From Parendozoicomonas haliclonae (lineage in GTDB: Bacteria; Pseudomonadota; Gammaproteobacteria; Pseudomonadales; Endozoicomonadaceae), in contig NZ_FWPT01000005.1 of assembly GCF_900174585.1 (NCBI RefSeq), positions 124,001-188,000 on the forward strand: a stretch of 64,000 bases of DNA, written 5' to 3'. Made by a program: the position numbers and the translations under genes. This document shows, piece by piece, positions 9,138-17,125 of the stretch (position 1 is the stretch's first letter; every line of letters begins with the position of its first letter). A model generated the notes under the pieces. That model saw nothing but the letters and a program-made list of their open reading frames with translations. It was not told the origin of the DNA and ran no database searches.

Positions 9138-10085
9138 ATGAAACCCGATAGTCTTCGCCGTTATGATCTGAATCTGCTGGTGACCCTGCATGTCCTGCTG
9201 GATGAATGCAGTGTCAGCCGGGCGGCTGAACGCCTTTGCTTAAGCCAATCGGCCATCAGTCGTTCACTGGGGCGGTTGCGAGATATCTTTGATGACGAGC
9301 TGTTTGTCCGTCGTCCCCATGGCCTGCAGCCAACTTCTCGTGCTTTGGAGCTTCAGGCGGAACTGTCTGATGCTCTGGGTATGGTATCCCGGGTTGTAGC
9401 GACGCCGGATTTCGATCCGCAAACCTGTACCAAGGAATTTACCATCAGTGTGATGGAACATCTGGCCATGCAGATTATGCCGGGTCTGCTTGATCGGCTA
9501 TGCCGGGAAGCTCCCCATGTGCGGATTCGTGTGCATCCCTGGTCGGAAACCAGTCTGAACGATATGGCTACCGGTAAGCTGGATCTCAGTATTAATATTA
9601 TTCCCCTGAGCCGTTCAGATCTGCATAAACAGATTATTGCGCCGGTTGAGGGGGTGGTGCTGATGTCCCGTAATCATCCCTATGCCAGCCTGGATCAGCT
9701 GACCCGCTCCCAGTTTCTGTCCTATCCCCATGTCGGGCTGACTATTGCTGAATACGCGGAAAAACCGTTTGCAAGCCATGTGGCTATGCTGCTGGCAAAT
9801 AGGGAAGTGATGCTTTCAACCTCTGATCCGCATCTGGCGTTTGAGATTGTCAGTCGTACCGATGCCATGATGGTGGGAACCATGTCCTTCGCTTCCAGCC
9901 TGATGGCTCGTTATAAGTTAACGGCTGTGGCTTTGCCGGAAGAGATGCGACAGCTTCGTTCCAATTATCAGATGACCTGGCATCGGTTAATGCACCGGGA
10001 TTCAGCCCATATGTGGTTTAGAAACTTACTGTTGGATGAGTGCCATATGTTGCTGGAGCAGGAAGTTAAGCAGCAGGTCGCGTAA
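9138..10085 (+). CDS. LysR-type transcriptional regulator
   Basis: A 315-aa LysR regulator. The N-terminal helix-turn-helix reads LLVTLHVLLDECSVSRAAER with LSQSAISRSLGRLR, and the rest is the periplasmic-binding-like effector domain (TISVMEHLAMQIMPGLL). The opening YDLNLLVTLHVLLDE resembles the LeuO/NodD/SyrM-like branch. It follows the fadL gene in the same direction after a terminator and may or may not control it; nothing in the sequence decides this. The co-inducer is unknown. Confidence 0.88.
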   Translation: MKPDSLRRYDLNLLVTLHVLLDECSVSRAAERLCLSQSAISRSLGRLRDIFDDELFVRRPHGLQPTSRALELQAELSDALGMVSRVVATPDFDPQTCTKEFTISVMEHLAMQIMPGLLDRLCREAPHVRIRVHPWSETSLNDMATGKLDLSINIIPLSRSDLHKQIIAPVEGVVLMSRNHPYASLDQLTRSQFLSYPHVGLTIAEYAEKPFASHVAMLLANREVMLSTSDPHLAFEIVSRTDAMMVGTMSFASSLMARYKLTAVALPEEMRQLRSNYQMTWHRLMHRDSAHMWFRNLLLDECHMLLEQEVKQQVA

Positions 10086-10110
10086 AGCGTTCAAGATACC
10101 CTGGTTACTA

Positions 10111-10149
10111 CGCTCTGCGTGGTAACCGATTCAGCTCCCACGCAGAGCG
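10111..10149. terminator. 12-bp inverted repeat between convergent genes
   Basis: CGCTCTGCGTGG pairs with CCACGCAGAGCG over a 15-nt loop. It sits between the LysR gene and the convergent yafJ-like gene. No strong T-run, so termination is only probable. Confidence 0.6.
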
Positions 10150-10173
10150 CGGGAGCCAGCTTGCTAGTAAGAT

Positions 10174-10944
10174 TTAAAGCTTTGCAGGTAAGCCTTTCTT
10201 AAACACCTGCATCTCCCCCGGCACCATAAACAACCACTCTTCGTTATCCGTCAGTGGCGCGGTGGCAATCACTGTCACTACATCATCCGGTGTCGTTTCC
10301 TGATGGAAGTCGATGGATACATCCGTGTCTTTTAATGAGGCAGTGGTAAACGGCGCTTTGCGGGTAATCCAGCACAGCTTGGTGGAGCAGTAGCAGACCA
10401 GCTCAAGCCCGTCGGTCAGCAGCATATTGAAGACGCCCATCTCTTTCAGCTCATCACAGAGGCTGCGAACAAAACGCCAGAGGGTTTCGCTGCGTTTGGG
10501 AGGCTTGGGATAGCGCTCCCGGATTTGATCCAGCAACCAGCAGAAAGCGTATTCGCTGTCGGTACTGCCGACGGGACGATAGAAGTTCAAAGGCTTCTTT
10601 TTAATACCTTTTAGCTGGCCATTATGGGCAAAGGTCCAGTAGCGTCCCCAGAGTTCTCTGGTAAACGGGTGGGTGTTTTCCAGACATACCCGGCCGGCAT
10701 TGGCCTGGCGGATATGGCAGATGACCGTTTCGCTTTTAATCGGGTATTGCTGCACCAGTTCGGCAATCTGGGATTGATAGCCGGGAGCAGGGTCACGCAG
10801 ATCCCGGATCCCTTTGCCTTCATAAAAGGTAATCCCCCAGCCATCACGGTGCGGGCCGGTAACGCCGCTGCGCTGGATCAGGCCGGTAAAACTGAACACG
10901 ATATCGGTTGGGGTGTTGGCACTCATGCCTAGCAATTCACACAT
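10174..10944 (-). CDS. yafJ: class II glutamine amidotransferase, YafJ-like
   Basis: A 256-aa N-terminal-nucleophile amidotransferase-fold protein. Cys2 follows the initiator Met (MCELLGMS) and would be the nucleophile; [17 protein letters not shown] and FAHNGQL are the other family motifs. YafJ-type proteins stand alone with no synthase domain and are thought to release ammonia from glutamine or a gamma-glutamyl compound; the physiological role is poorly known. The downstream gene on the same strand is 19 nt upstream in coordinates of its start (a small membrane protein), so the pair is probably co-transcribed. Confidence 0.88.
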   Translation of the reverse strand: MCELLGMSANTPTDIVFSFTGLIQRSGVTGPHRDGWGITFYEGKGIRDLRDPAPGYQSQIAELVQQYPIKSETVICHIRQANAGRVCLENTHPFTRELWGRYWTFAHNGQLKGIKKKPLNFYRPVGSTDSEYAFCWLLDQIRERYPKPPKRSETLWRFVRSLCDELKEMGVFNMLLTDGLELVCYCSTKLCWITRKAPFTTASLKDTDVSIDFHQETTPDDVVTVIATAPLTDNEEWLFMVPGEMQVFKKGLPAKL

Positions 10945-10963
10945 CAGCGGCTATTCCCACTAC

Positions 10964-11389
10964 TTAGGATTCGAGACGTGGCTCGCGGCGTTCCGCCTGG
11001 CTGGCAGAGGCTTTGCTGGCACGGTCTGACTTGTTGTGTTCCTGGGCTTCGTCAGCCTGTTTGGCAGGACGTCGGAAAGAGCGACGGAAGAACAGCAGTT
11101 TAATGAGCAGGGCACCCGCCAGGGTTCCACCCAGAATCGTACCGTTCATTGCCAGACCTTCCGGCCCAGTGCTCAAAAATTCATAGGCAATGGCCAGCAG
11201 GCCCGGGCTCAGCCAGGTCATCTCCTGACTGGTAAAACCGGGTGTCAGTACCAGAACCGTGGCAATCAGCCGCAGCCAGCTGGCAAATGTAGGGTTCAGA
11301 GGACGGGTCATCCGCCACCAGACAAACAGGCAGCCGATTGCGGCAAGGATGTAAACAGACCAGGCGATCAGGTACTGGGTAAAAGTCAT
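10964..11389 (-). CDS. small membrane protein of unknown function
   Basis: A 141-aa protein with three likely membrane segments (about residues 5-25, 38-58 and 84-100) followed by a charged, basic/acidic cytoplasmic tail of ~40 residues (FFRRSFRRPAKQADEAQE). It lies 19 nt upstream of the yafJ-like gene in the direction of transcription, suggesting an operon. I do not recognise a named family; the motif MTWLSPGLLA is conserved-looking but not diagnostic. Confidence 0.7.
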   Translation of the reverse strand: MTFTQYLIAWSVYILAAIGCLFVWWRMTRPLNPTFASWLRLIATVLVLTPGFTSQEMTWLSPGLLAIAYEFLSTGPEGLAMNGTILGGTLAGALLIKLLFFRRSFRRPAKQADEAQEHNKSDRASKASASQAERREPRLES

Positions 11390-11456
11390 GTAACGGTTCT
11401 GCAGCCAAACGAAACAATATAGCGGATAAGTTTACTGTTTTTATCGCTGGGATGAC

Positions 11457-13595
11457 ATGCCACGATGTCGGTCGGCGTTCACCCTCTATATAATCGCTGC
11501 TTTCTTAACCGTATCCGGATTCTGCGCCTCTATGACTGTACCTGTTGTCCCGCTCTCTCCCCGTCCTCCCTTTGCCCCCAAAGAGCCCGTTGTTCGGGTG
11601 GATGAGCAGGGCCGGAGCCGCACTGATGATTATTTCTGGCTGGAAGACCGTGGCTCACAACAGGTGCAGGATTGGCTCGAGGCTGAGAATCGTTACACTG
11701 CGGAAGGGATGGCGGAGACCGAAGCACTGCAGAAAACCCTGTACCAGGAAATGAAAGCGCGGATGAAGGAGGATGATGAGTCTCTTCCTTATCAGTGGCG
11801 CGGTTATGAGTATTTCAGTCGTACCATCAAGGGCGAGGATTATGCCGTTCACTACCGACGTAAACTCAGTTCCGAGAACGTAGAGGTTCTTTTTGATGGC
11901 AACTTGCAGGCGGACGGACAGGATTATTTTGATCTGGGTGTACTGTCGGTCAGCCCTGACAATAATCTGCTGGGCTGGGCGGAAGACTTTGCCGGCGATG
12001 AAAGCTGGACGCTGTGCTTTCGTGATATTGAAACCAATAGGTTGCTGCCCGATACGCTGAAGGGCTGCTCGGCCAATATCGTCTGGGCCAGTGACAGCCG
12101 CTCTTTCTGGTATATCCGTCTGGATAAGAATTTCCGCCCGTGGCAGCTGTGTCACCATATGTTGGGGCAGGATGTCTCAACCGATCAGATATTGTTTGAA
12201 GAGCCGGATGAGCGCTTCTTCCTCTCTGTGTATCCGGATCGTACCGAGAGTTTTCTGCTGGTGGAGTCCGCCAGTACCGATACCACCGAATGTTATATCG
12301 GTTCGCTGGATAGTGCCGATGTTCCGCTGCAACTGATTCGTCCACGTCAGACCGGCCTGGAATACTACCCGGACTCCGATGGTCAGACTCTGTTTATCCG
12401 CACCAATGATACCGGCATTAATTACCGGCTGGTGACGGCGGACCCTCAGTCTCCTGCTGAATGGCACGAGCTTCTGGCACACCGCGAGCAAACCACACTT
12501 GGAGACTTTGAAATCTTCCCGGGCAAGCTGGTTTTGTTTGAACGGGAAACCGGTCTGGTGCAGGTGCGGCTGTTTGATCTGGCATCCCGCACAACCATCA
12601 CCCTGGATTTTCCGGATGAAGCCTGGTCGGTGGGCGGCTGTGACAATGCCGAGTTTGAAGCCGGCTTCCTGCGTCTGGAATACGAATCCCTCAATCGTCC
12701 ACCTTCAGTCTATGATGTATCGCTGGTAACCGGTGAACTGACTTTACGCCGACAGCAGGAGGTCTTGGGGGGCTTTGATCCTGAACGTTACCAGACTCGG
12801 CGATTAATGATTCCCAGCCATGATGGTATTGAGGTGCCGGTCAGTCTGGTCGGCCTGAAAGAAAGCTTTGATCAGCCTGCCGCCATGCTGCTCTATGGTT
12901 ATGGCGCTTATGGTGCGAGTGAAGATCCTTACTTTGCCAAAGCCCGTTTGAATCTGCTGGATCGTGGCATGATTTTTGGTATTGCCCATGTGCGCGGTGG
13001 TGCTGATCTTGGGGAGGCCTGGTATCGGGATGGCCGCCGGTTAAGCAAAAAGAACAGCTTTGAAGATTTTGTTGCATGTTCCCGTTACTTGATTGAACAG
13101 GGTTATACCTCCTCTGATCGGCTGGTCATCTCTGGCGGCAGTGCCGGTGGTCTACTGATGGGAGCAGTGTTGAATCAGGCGCCTGAACTGTTTGCCGGTG
13201 CGGTGCTGGATGTCCCGTTTGTTGATGTGCTCAACAGTATGCTGAACCCCGATCTTCCGCTTACTGTCACCGAGTATGATGAGTGGGGCGATCCGGCCGA
13301 GGACGAGGTGTACAACTATATTGCCAGCTATTCGCCGATTGATAATATCCGCTCGGTCGATTATCCGCCTCAACTGGTGCTGGGCGGTTTTGAAGATCGC
13401 CGGGTGCAGTACTGGGAACCGGCCAAGTGGGTGGCAACCATGCGGGATCGTAAAACCGACAGCAGCCCGATCTACCTCAAGACCCATATGGGAGCAGGGC
13501 ACTTTGGTGCCTCCGGCCGTTATGAGGCTATGAAAGAGGCTGCCTTTGAACAGGCCTTTATCCTGACTGTGGCCGGTCTTGGCCATTCTGGTTAG
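11457..13595 (+). CDS. ptrB: oligopeptidase B (S9A serine peptidase)
   Basis: A prolyl-oligopeptidase-family enzyme that cleaves peptides after basic residues. A beta-propeller (about residues 70-430) is followed by an alpha/beta hydrolase domain. Catalytic residues, numbered from the ATG at 11457, are Ser562 (SGGSAGGL), Asp647 (GGFEDRRVQYWEPAKW) and His682 (GAGHFGAS). GGSAGGLLMGA, PFVDVLNSM and LPLTVTEYDEWG are typical of oligopeptidase B. From 11457 there is a hydrophobic N-terminus (IIAAFLTVSGFC) that could be a signal sequence; starting at the ATG at 11532 would give a cytoplasmic enzyme as is usual. The start is therefore undecided. Confidence 0.9.
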   Translation: MPRCRSAFTLYIIAAFLTVSGFCASMTVPVVPLSPRPPFAPKEPVVRVDEQGRSRTDDYFWLEDRGSQQVQDWLEAENRYTAEGMAETEALQKTLYQEMKARMKEDDESLPYQWRGYEYFSRTIKGEDYAVHYRRKLSSENVEVLFDGNLQADGQDYFDLGVLSVSPDNNLLGWAEDFAGDESWTLCFRDIETNRLLPDTLKGCSANIVWASDSRSFWYIRLDKNFRPWQLCHHMLGQDVSTDQILFEEPDERFFLSVYPDRTESFLLVESASTDTTECYIGSLDSADVPLQLIRPRQTGLEYYPDSDGQTLFIRTNDTGINYRLVTADPQSPAEWHELLAHREQTTLGDFEIFPGKLVLFERETGLVQVRLFDLASRTTITLDFPDEAWSVGGCDNAEFEAGFLRLEYESLNRPPSVYDVSLVTGELTLRRQQEVLGGFDPERYQTRRLMIPSHDGIEVPVSLVGLKESFDQPAAMLLYGYGAYGASEDPYFAKARLNLLDRGMIFGIAHVRGGADLGEAWYRDGRRLSKKNSFEDFVACSRYLIEQGYTSSDRLVISGGSAGGLLMGAVLNQAPELFAGAVLDVPFVDVLNSMLNPDLPLTVTEYDEWGDPAEDEVYNYIASYSPIDNIRSVDYPPQLVLGGFEDRRVQYWEPAKWVATMRDRKTDSSPIYLKTHMGAGHFGASGRYEAMKEAAFEQAFILTVAGLGHSG

Positions 13596-13629
13596 GGATT
13601 CTAACTATCCGGTTAGCTCCTGACACACT

Positions 13630-13676
13630 TGTCAGTGGTTTCCTGTCTAAACAGGCATCAAGGAAATTCACTGACA
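13630..13676 (+). promoter_or_regulatory. nested inverted repeat touching the ribosome binding site of the next gene
   Basis: TGTCAGTG (13630-13637) pairs with CACTGACA (13669-13676). Inside it CCTGT pairs with ACAGG around CTAA. The right arm ends at the first base of the AGGAG ribosome binding site of the gene at 13689, so folding in mRNA could affect translation; it could equally be an operator or the terminator of ptrB. Confidence 0.5.
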
Positions 13677-13688
13677 GGAGTTCAGATC

Positions 13689-14186
13689 ATGGAAGCTATG
13701 CCAAGTATTATCCAGTTCAATGCAATTGCCGGTCCAGGCATCACTTCAGGGGCAACAAGGTATCAAGAGCTGCATGATGAAGTATATGGCTATATTGGCC
13801 GTTTTTATCATGACGAAGGGGCCTCGGAAGAAAACCGGGTTCGTTTCTGCGAGCGAAGTGTCAAGGTGATTGCTGACACGACTGGAGCCGGTCTTTTTGA
13901 TAGCAAGAAAGTGGATTTTAAGGTTGTCAATAATGAAGGTGATGATCTTGATCTGTCCAGAAATATCAGCTACCGGCTTGCAGAGAATCAAACCGGCGAA
14001 TATCGACTGACTGTTGCCGGGCAGTATATTGGCTCACTGAATCTGTGCACGACCTCAGTTAACGCGACCGGAATTGAGCCATTTCTGCTCAAGTCCGTGA
14101 TTGTACATCTGCCATCCGCTGAAGCCGTGATGGAGCTTGATAAGGAGCCCCCATTGATCAGGGCGCGGACTAAGCGCGATAACTGA
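13689..14186 (+). CDS. small soluble protein of unknown function
   Basis: A 165-aa protein starting MEAMPSIIQFNAIAGPGI. I do not recognise it. It has no signal peptide or membrane segment; a central region (VKVIADTTGAGLFDSKKVD, YRLAENQTGEYRLTVAGQYIG) looks beta-rich and the end is basic (RARTKRDN). The ATG at 13689 is favoured over one 20 codons upstream because AGGAG lies 8 nt before it. A nested inverted repeat precedes it. Neighbours give no clue to function. Confidence 0.65.
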   Translation: MEAMPSIIQFNAIAGPGITSGATRYQELHDEVYGYIGRFYHDEGASEENRVRFCERSVKVIADTTGAGLFDSKKVDFKVVNNEGDDLDLSRNISYRLAENQTGEYRLTVAGQYIGSLNLCTTSVNATGIEPFLLKSVIVHLPSAEAVMELDKEPPLIRARTKRDN

Positions 14187-14288
14187 TTGTGATGTTCTCA
14201 GCCTGATCACCAAATCACGATAGACTCTGGAAAAGAGGGCGCGGGTCCAGGGTTATGCTGATGCAGAGGATTTAAGGAGACACAGACC

Positions 14289-14984
14289 ATGCACGGACTT
14301 GATGCCCTCGCGTTGGGCTGGATGTTGCTGATCTGGGTGGGTTATACCCTGATAGCAAATTATCTTGCCCGTTCCCATACCTGTCTGGCTTCGGTGTTGT
14401 TTCTCTACCGCAAACAATGGATGCTGAGCATGTTGCGCCGGGATAACCGGATTGCCGATGCCAGCTGTCTGGATCAGCTGCGCAGCAGTGTCAGTTTCTT
14501 TGCTTCCACCACCATTCTGATTATTGCCGGTCTGGCTACCGGCATGGCAGCATCGGAGCAGGGACTGGTGGTGCTCTCTTATTTGCCTCTGGCTGATACC
14601 AATACCCACGAAGTGTGGGAATATAAAATTCTCGCGATGACCGCCATTTTTATTTATGGATTTTTTGAATTCAGCTGGTCTCTCAGACTGTATAACTATT
14701 GTGCCGTTCTGATTGGCAGTGCGCCGCTGATTCGTCAGGCCCATGAGAATAAAGCCAGTGCCAATGCCTTCTCTGAAACCGCCGCAAGAAGTCTCTCCAC
14801 CGCCGCCAAACATTTTAACTATGGTCTGCGCGCCTACTATTTTGGGCTGGCGACACTGGCCTGGTTTGTTTCGGTCTGGTGGTTCCTGTTGATGGCGACA
14901 GGTGTCGTTCTTTTGCTCTACCTACGCGAGTTTCATTCCCGGGTGTTAAAGACATTGGCTTATAGTTCCATGGAGGAAAGCTGA
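14289..14984 (+). CDS. DUF599 family inner-membrane protein
   Basis: A 231-aa protein with four likely membrane segments (about residues 8-26, 75-95, 120-140 and 185-215). The N-terminus LALGWMLLIWVGYTLIANY and the charged segment ending in RQWMLSMLRR-like residues match the DUF599 family, whose function is unknown. The ribosome binding site AAGGAG is well placed. It is followed after 60 bp by the two thioesterase genes in the same direction. Confidence 0.82.
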   Translation: MHGLDALALGWMLLIWVGYTLIANYLARSHTCLASVLFLYRKQWMLSMLRRDNRIADASCLDQLRSSVSFFASTTILIIAGLATGMAASEQGLVVLSYLPLADTNTHEVWEYKILAMTAIFIYGFFEFSWSLRLYNYCAVLIGSAPLIRQAHENKASANAFSETAARSLSTAAKHFNYGLRAYYFGLATLAWFVSVWWFLLMATGVVLLLYLREFHSRVLKTLAYSSMEES

Positions 14985-15044
14985 AGCGCCGGTAGCGGAT
15001 GTGGTATAACGGAACACAGATTCAAAATAAATAATAAGGGTGTT

Positions 15045-15551
15045 ATGGCAAATTCATCCCCTGATGATCAGAAAATTCTGATTATGGCTCAGCAATTCCT
15101 GAAGGCGATTCCCCATTGCCACAAGCTGGGTATGACTATTGTTTCCGCTGACAGCACCGGTGTGGTGGTTGAACTGCCCTGGAGCGAAGACATTGTCGGT
15201 AATCCGGAAACCGGTGTGATTCATTCCGGTGTGGTCACCACGCTGATGGATTCTGCCTGTGGCATTTCGACGGTCACAGCGTTACCGGAACCGGAGATGT
15301 GTCCGACCCTTGATCTGCGTATTGACCATATGGGCAAGCCGGAACCCGGACGTCCTCTTTATGCGTCCGTGGCTCCCTATCGTGTCACCAGTAATATTAT
15401 TTTTACCCGTGGCACCGCCTGGCAAAACAGTCCTGATGAACCGATTGCTCACTGCGTGGGTACCTTTATGCGGCTGGGGAAAATGTTTGGTCCCAAGGGG
15501 AAGGTCAGTCAGCCAAAGTCGAAGTCAGAGCCGGGAGACAGCGCATCATGA
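15045..15551 (+). CDS. PaaI-type hotdog thioesterase, first of pair
   Basis: A 168-aa single hotdog-fold protein. The stretch GNPETGVIHSGVVTTLMDSA is the PaaI-like active-site region, with His in the HSG motif and Asp in LMDSACG acting on an acyl-CoA thioester in such enzymes. The C-terminal 20 residues are Lys/Ser/Pro-rich. Its stop codon overlaps the start of the next hotdog gene by four bases (ATGA), so the pair is translationally coupled. They may form a hetero-oligomer. The acyl substrate is unknown. Confidence 0.85.
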   Translation: MANSSPDDQKILIMAQQFLKAIPHCHKLGMTIVSADSTGVVVELPWSEDIVGNPETGVIHSGVVTTLMDSACGISTVTALPEPEMCPTLDLRIDHMGKPEPGRPLYASVAPYRVTSNIIFTRGTAWQNSPDEPIAHCVGTFMRLGKMFGPKGKVSQPKSKSEPGDSAS

Positions 15552-15976
15552 GTCTGGAACAGGAATTGAAATTGGCCCGGGAAAGTGGGCAACTGGATGC
15601 GCTGATTAATACCATTCCCTATGCTCGAATGATCGGAGTCAAAGGTCAGCTGGTTGGTGATGAAGCGTTATTCCTGTTGCCAGCCAATAAAGATAATATT
15701 GGCAACCCCATTCTGCCGGCCATTCATGGCGGGGTGATTGGCGGGTTTATGGAAACGGCCGCTGCCATTCATCTGATGCTGTTTATGGATCAGCCGAAAG
15801 TGCCTGCTATCATTGATTTTTCACTGGATTATCTGCGCAGCGCCCAGCTGAAGGATACCTTTGCCGAGTGTCGCCTGCATCGACAGGGGCGCAGAGTGGC
15901 GAATGTTTCCATTACCGCCTGGCAGTCCCATCGGGATGTGCCGGTTGCCACGGGCCGGGTGCATTTTCGTATTTAA
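15548..15976 (+). CDS. PaaI-type hotdog thioesterase, second of pair
   Basis: A 142-aa hotdog protein. The active-site region reads LPAIHGGVIGGFMETAAAIH, with His-Gly-Gly and Glu where the first protein has His-Ser-Gly and Asp. It overlaps the upstream hotdog gene by four bases and is followed by a transporter gene 35 nt later. The two hotdog proteins are similar in layout (GNP...HSG/HGG) and probably arose by duplication. Substrate unknown. Confidence 0.85.
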   Translation: MSLEQELKLARESGQLDALINTIPYARMIGVKGQLVGDEALFLLPANKDNIGNPILPAIHGGVIGGFMETAAAIHLMLFMDQPKVPAIIDFSLDYLRSAQLKDTFAECRLHRQGRRVANVSITAWQSHRDVPVATGRVHFRI

Positions 15977-16011
15977 TTTAACGGAGCCCGGCTCTTCCTC
16001 TGAGTCGGGTA

Positions 16012-16989
16012 ATGACTGGAGCGTCATACGTGTCTGCGGGTATTGAAGCTGTTGCCATCCTGTTCTTTTATATCGCTTTGGGCTGGATCGGCAGCCGGAC
16101 CCTGATCAATCAGGAGCTGATGCCGGGACTGAACCGGTTTGTCTATTACTTTGCTGTCCCGGCCCTATTGTTCCAGTCAGCACGACAGATCTCTCCGGAA
16201 GAACTTTGGAAGCCTCTGCCCATTGGTGCCTTGATGGTCGGTATTGTGCTGACTGCCATGGTGACTGTGGTGACCAGTTGGAGTGTGTTTAAAACTCGTC
16301 AGGGTGATCAACTGGTTATCCGGCAGCTGCTGACGACTTTCTCCAACTATGCCTATATGGGCATTCCGGTGGTTACTGCGTTCGTCGGTGATGCAGGCTT
16401 TCTGGCCATGATCACTATTATCCTGATCACCAATCTGGTGTTGATCGGTTCTGCGCAGATTCTGCTGCAGACCTTTCAGCGGGATCGCAGCCAGAGTCTT
16501 TCTGTCGGGCGACAGATCGCCGGTGTTGTTCAGCAATCCTTGCTGAAAAGTCCGGTGTTCCTGTCATCCGTTATCGGTTTGTTGTTCTCTGCCGGTGATC
16601 TGGCTTTGCCGGGTGTGCTTGAGAAAGGCCTGAATGCAATTGGCAGCACCACGGTTCCTCTGGCTCTGTTTTGTCTGGGTGCGGCACTGCAGTTTCGTCA
16701 GTCCGGCAGTTCCGTGCTGGAGTTGATTACGCTGATTGCCTTCAAGCTATTCCTTCATCCTTCGCTGACGGTGCTGGCGATTGTTCTTTTAGGCGTCAGT
16801 GATCCGATCTGGATAACGGTTCTGATTCTGATGTCGGCCTTGCCAACCGGTGCACTTGCCCATGTGGTAGCCCAGCACCATAAGGTTTATGCCAATGAGA
16901 CCTCTTTGGTGATTACGGTGACAACGCTGTTATCACTGCTGACCCTGCCGGTCTGGGTACAGATTGCACAGGCTTTTGTCGCGCCTTGA
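16012..16989 (+). CDS. AEC-family (auxin efflux carrier-like) transporter
   Basis: A 325-aa integral membrane protein with about ten membrane segments in two five-helix halves. Motifs FVYYFAVPALLFQSA and FSNYAYMGIPVV are typical of bacterial AEC transporters, which move small organic acids such as malate or malonate. It begins 35 nt after the hotdog pair and probably shares their transcript. The substrate is not evident. The next gene, htpG, has its own heat-shock promoter starting soon after this stop. Confidence 0.86.
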   Translation: MTGASYVSAGIEAVAILFFYIALGWIGSRTLINQELMPGLNRFVYYFAVPALLFQSARQISPEELWKPLPIGALMVGIVLTAMVTVVTSWSVFKTRQGDQLVIRQLLTTFSNYAYMGIPVVTAFVGDAGFLAMITIILITNLVLIGSAQILLQTFQRDRSQSLSVGRQIAGVVQQSLLKSPVFLSSVIGLLFSAGDLALPGVLEKGLNAIGSTTVPLALFCLGAALQFRQSGSSVLELITLIAFKLFLHPSLTVLAIVLLGVSDPIWITVLILMSALPTGALAHVVAQHHKVYANETSLVITVTTLLSLLTLPVWVQIAQAFVAP

Positions 16990-17010
16990 GTCAGGAAAAT
17001 GATTTCAGCC

Positions 17011-17039
17011 CTTGAAATCATTTTGCCCCGTCCCCATCT
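17011..17039 (+). promoter_or_regulatory. sigma-32 heat-shock promoter of htpG
   Basis: CTTGAAA (-35, 17011-17017) and CCCCATCT (-10, 17032-17039) with a 14-nt spacer match the sigma-32 consensus almost perfectly. The predicted start of transcription is near 17046, about 80 nt before the htpG ATG. Confidence 0.92.
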
Positions 17040-17060
17040 TCTGAATACAACATTTCTGGT

Positions 17061-17084
17061 GCCCGAAGCCGAAAGGTTTCGGGC
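17061..17084 (+). promoter_or_regulatory. GNRA-capped hairpin in the htpG leader
   Basis: GCCCGAAGCC, loop GAAA, then GGTTTCGGGC: a 10-bp stem (one G-U pair) closed by a GNRA tetraloop, inside the predicted 5' leader. It does not include the ribosome binding site, so a simple thermometer is not shown; it may stabilise the mRNA. Confidence 0.6.
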
Positions 17085-17125
17085 CGTTAATTTCAGCCAG
17101 GTTTTCCTAGAGGATTGGTAGACGT

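Noticed and set aside
11457-11531. Lipoprotein signal in oligopeptidase B
   Set aside because: The Cys is preceded by Phe (SGFC), not the small residue a lipobox needs; the start itself is uncertain.
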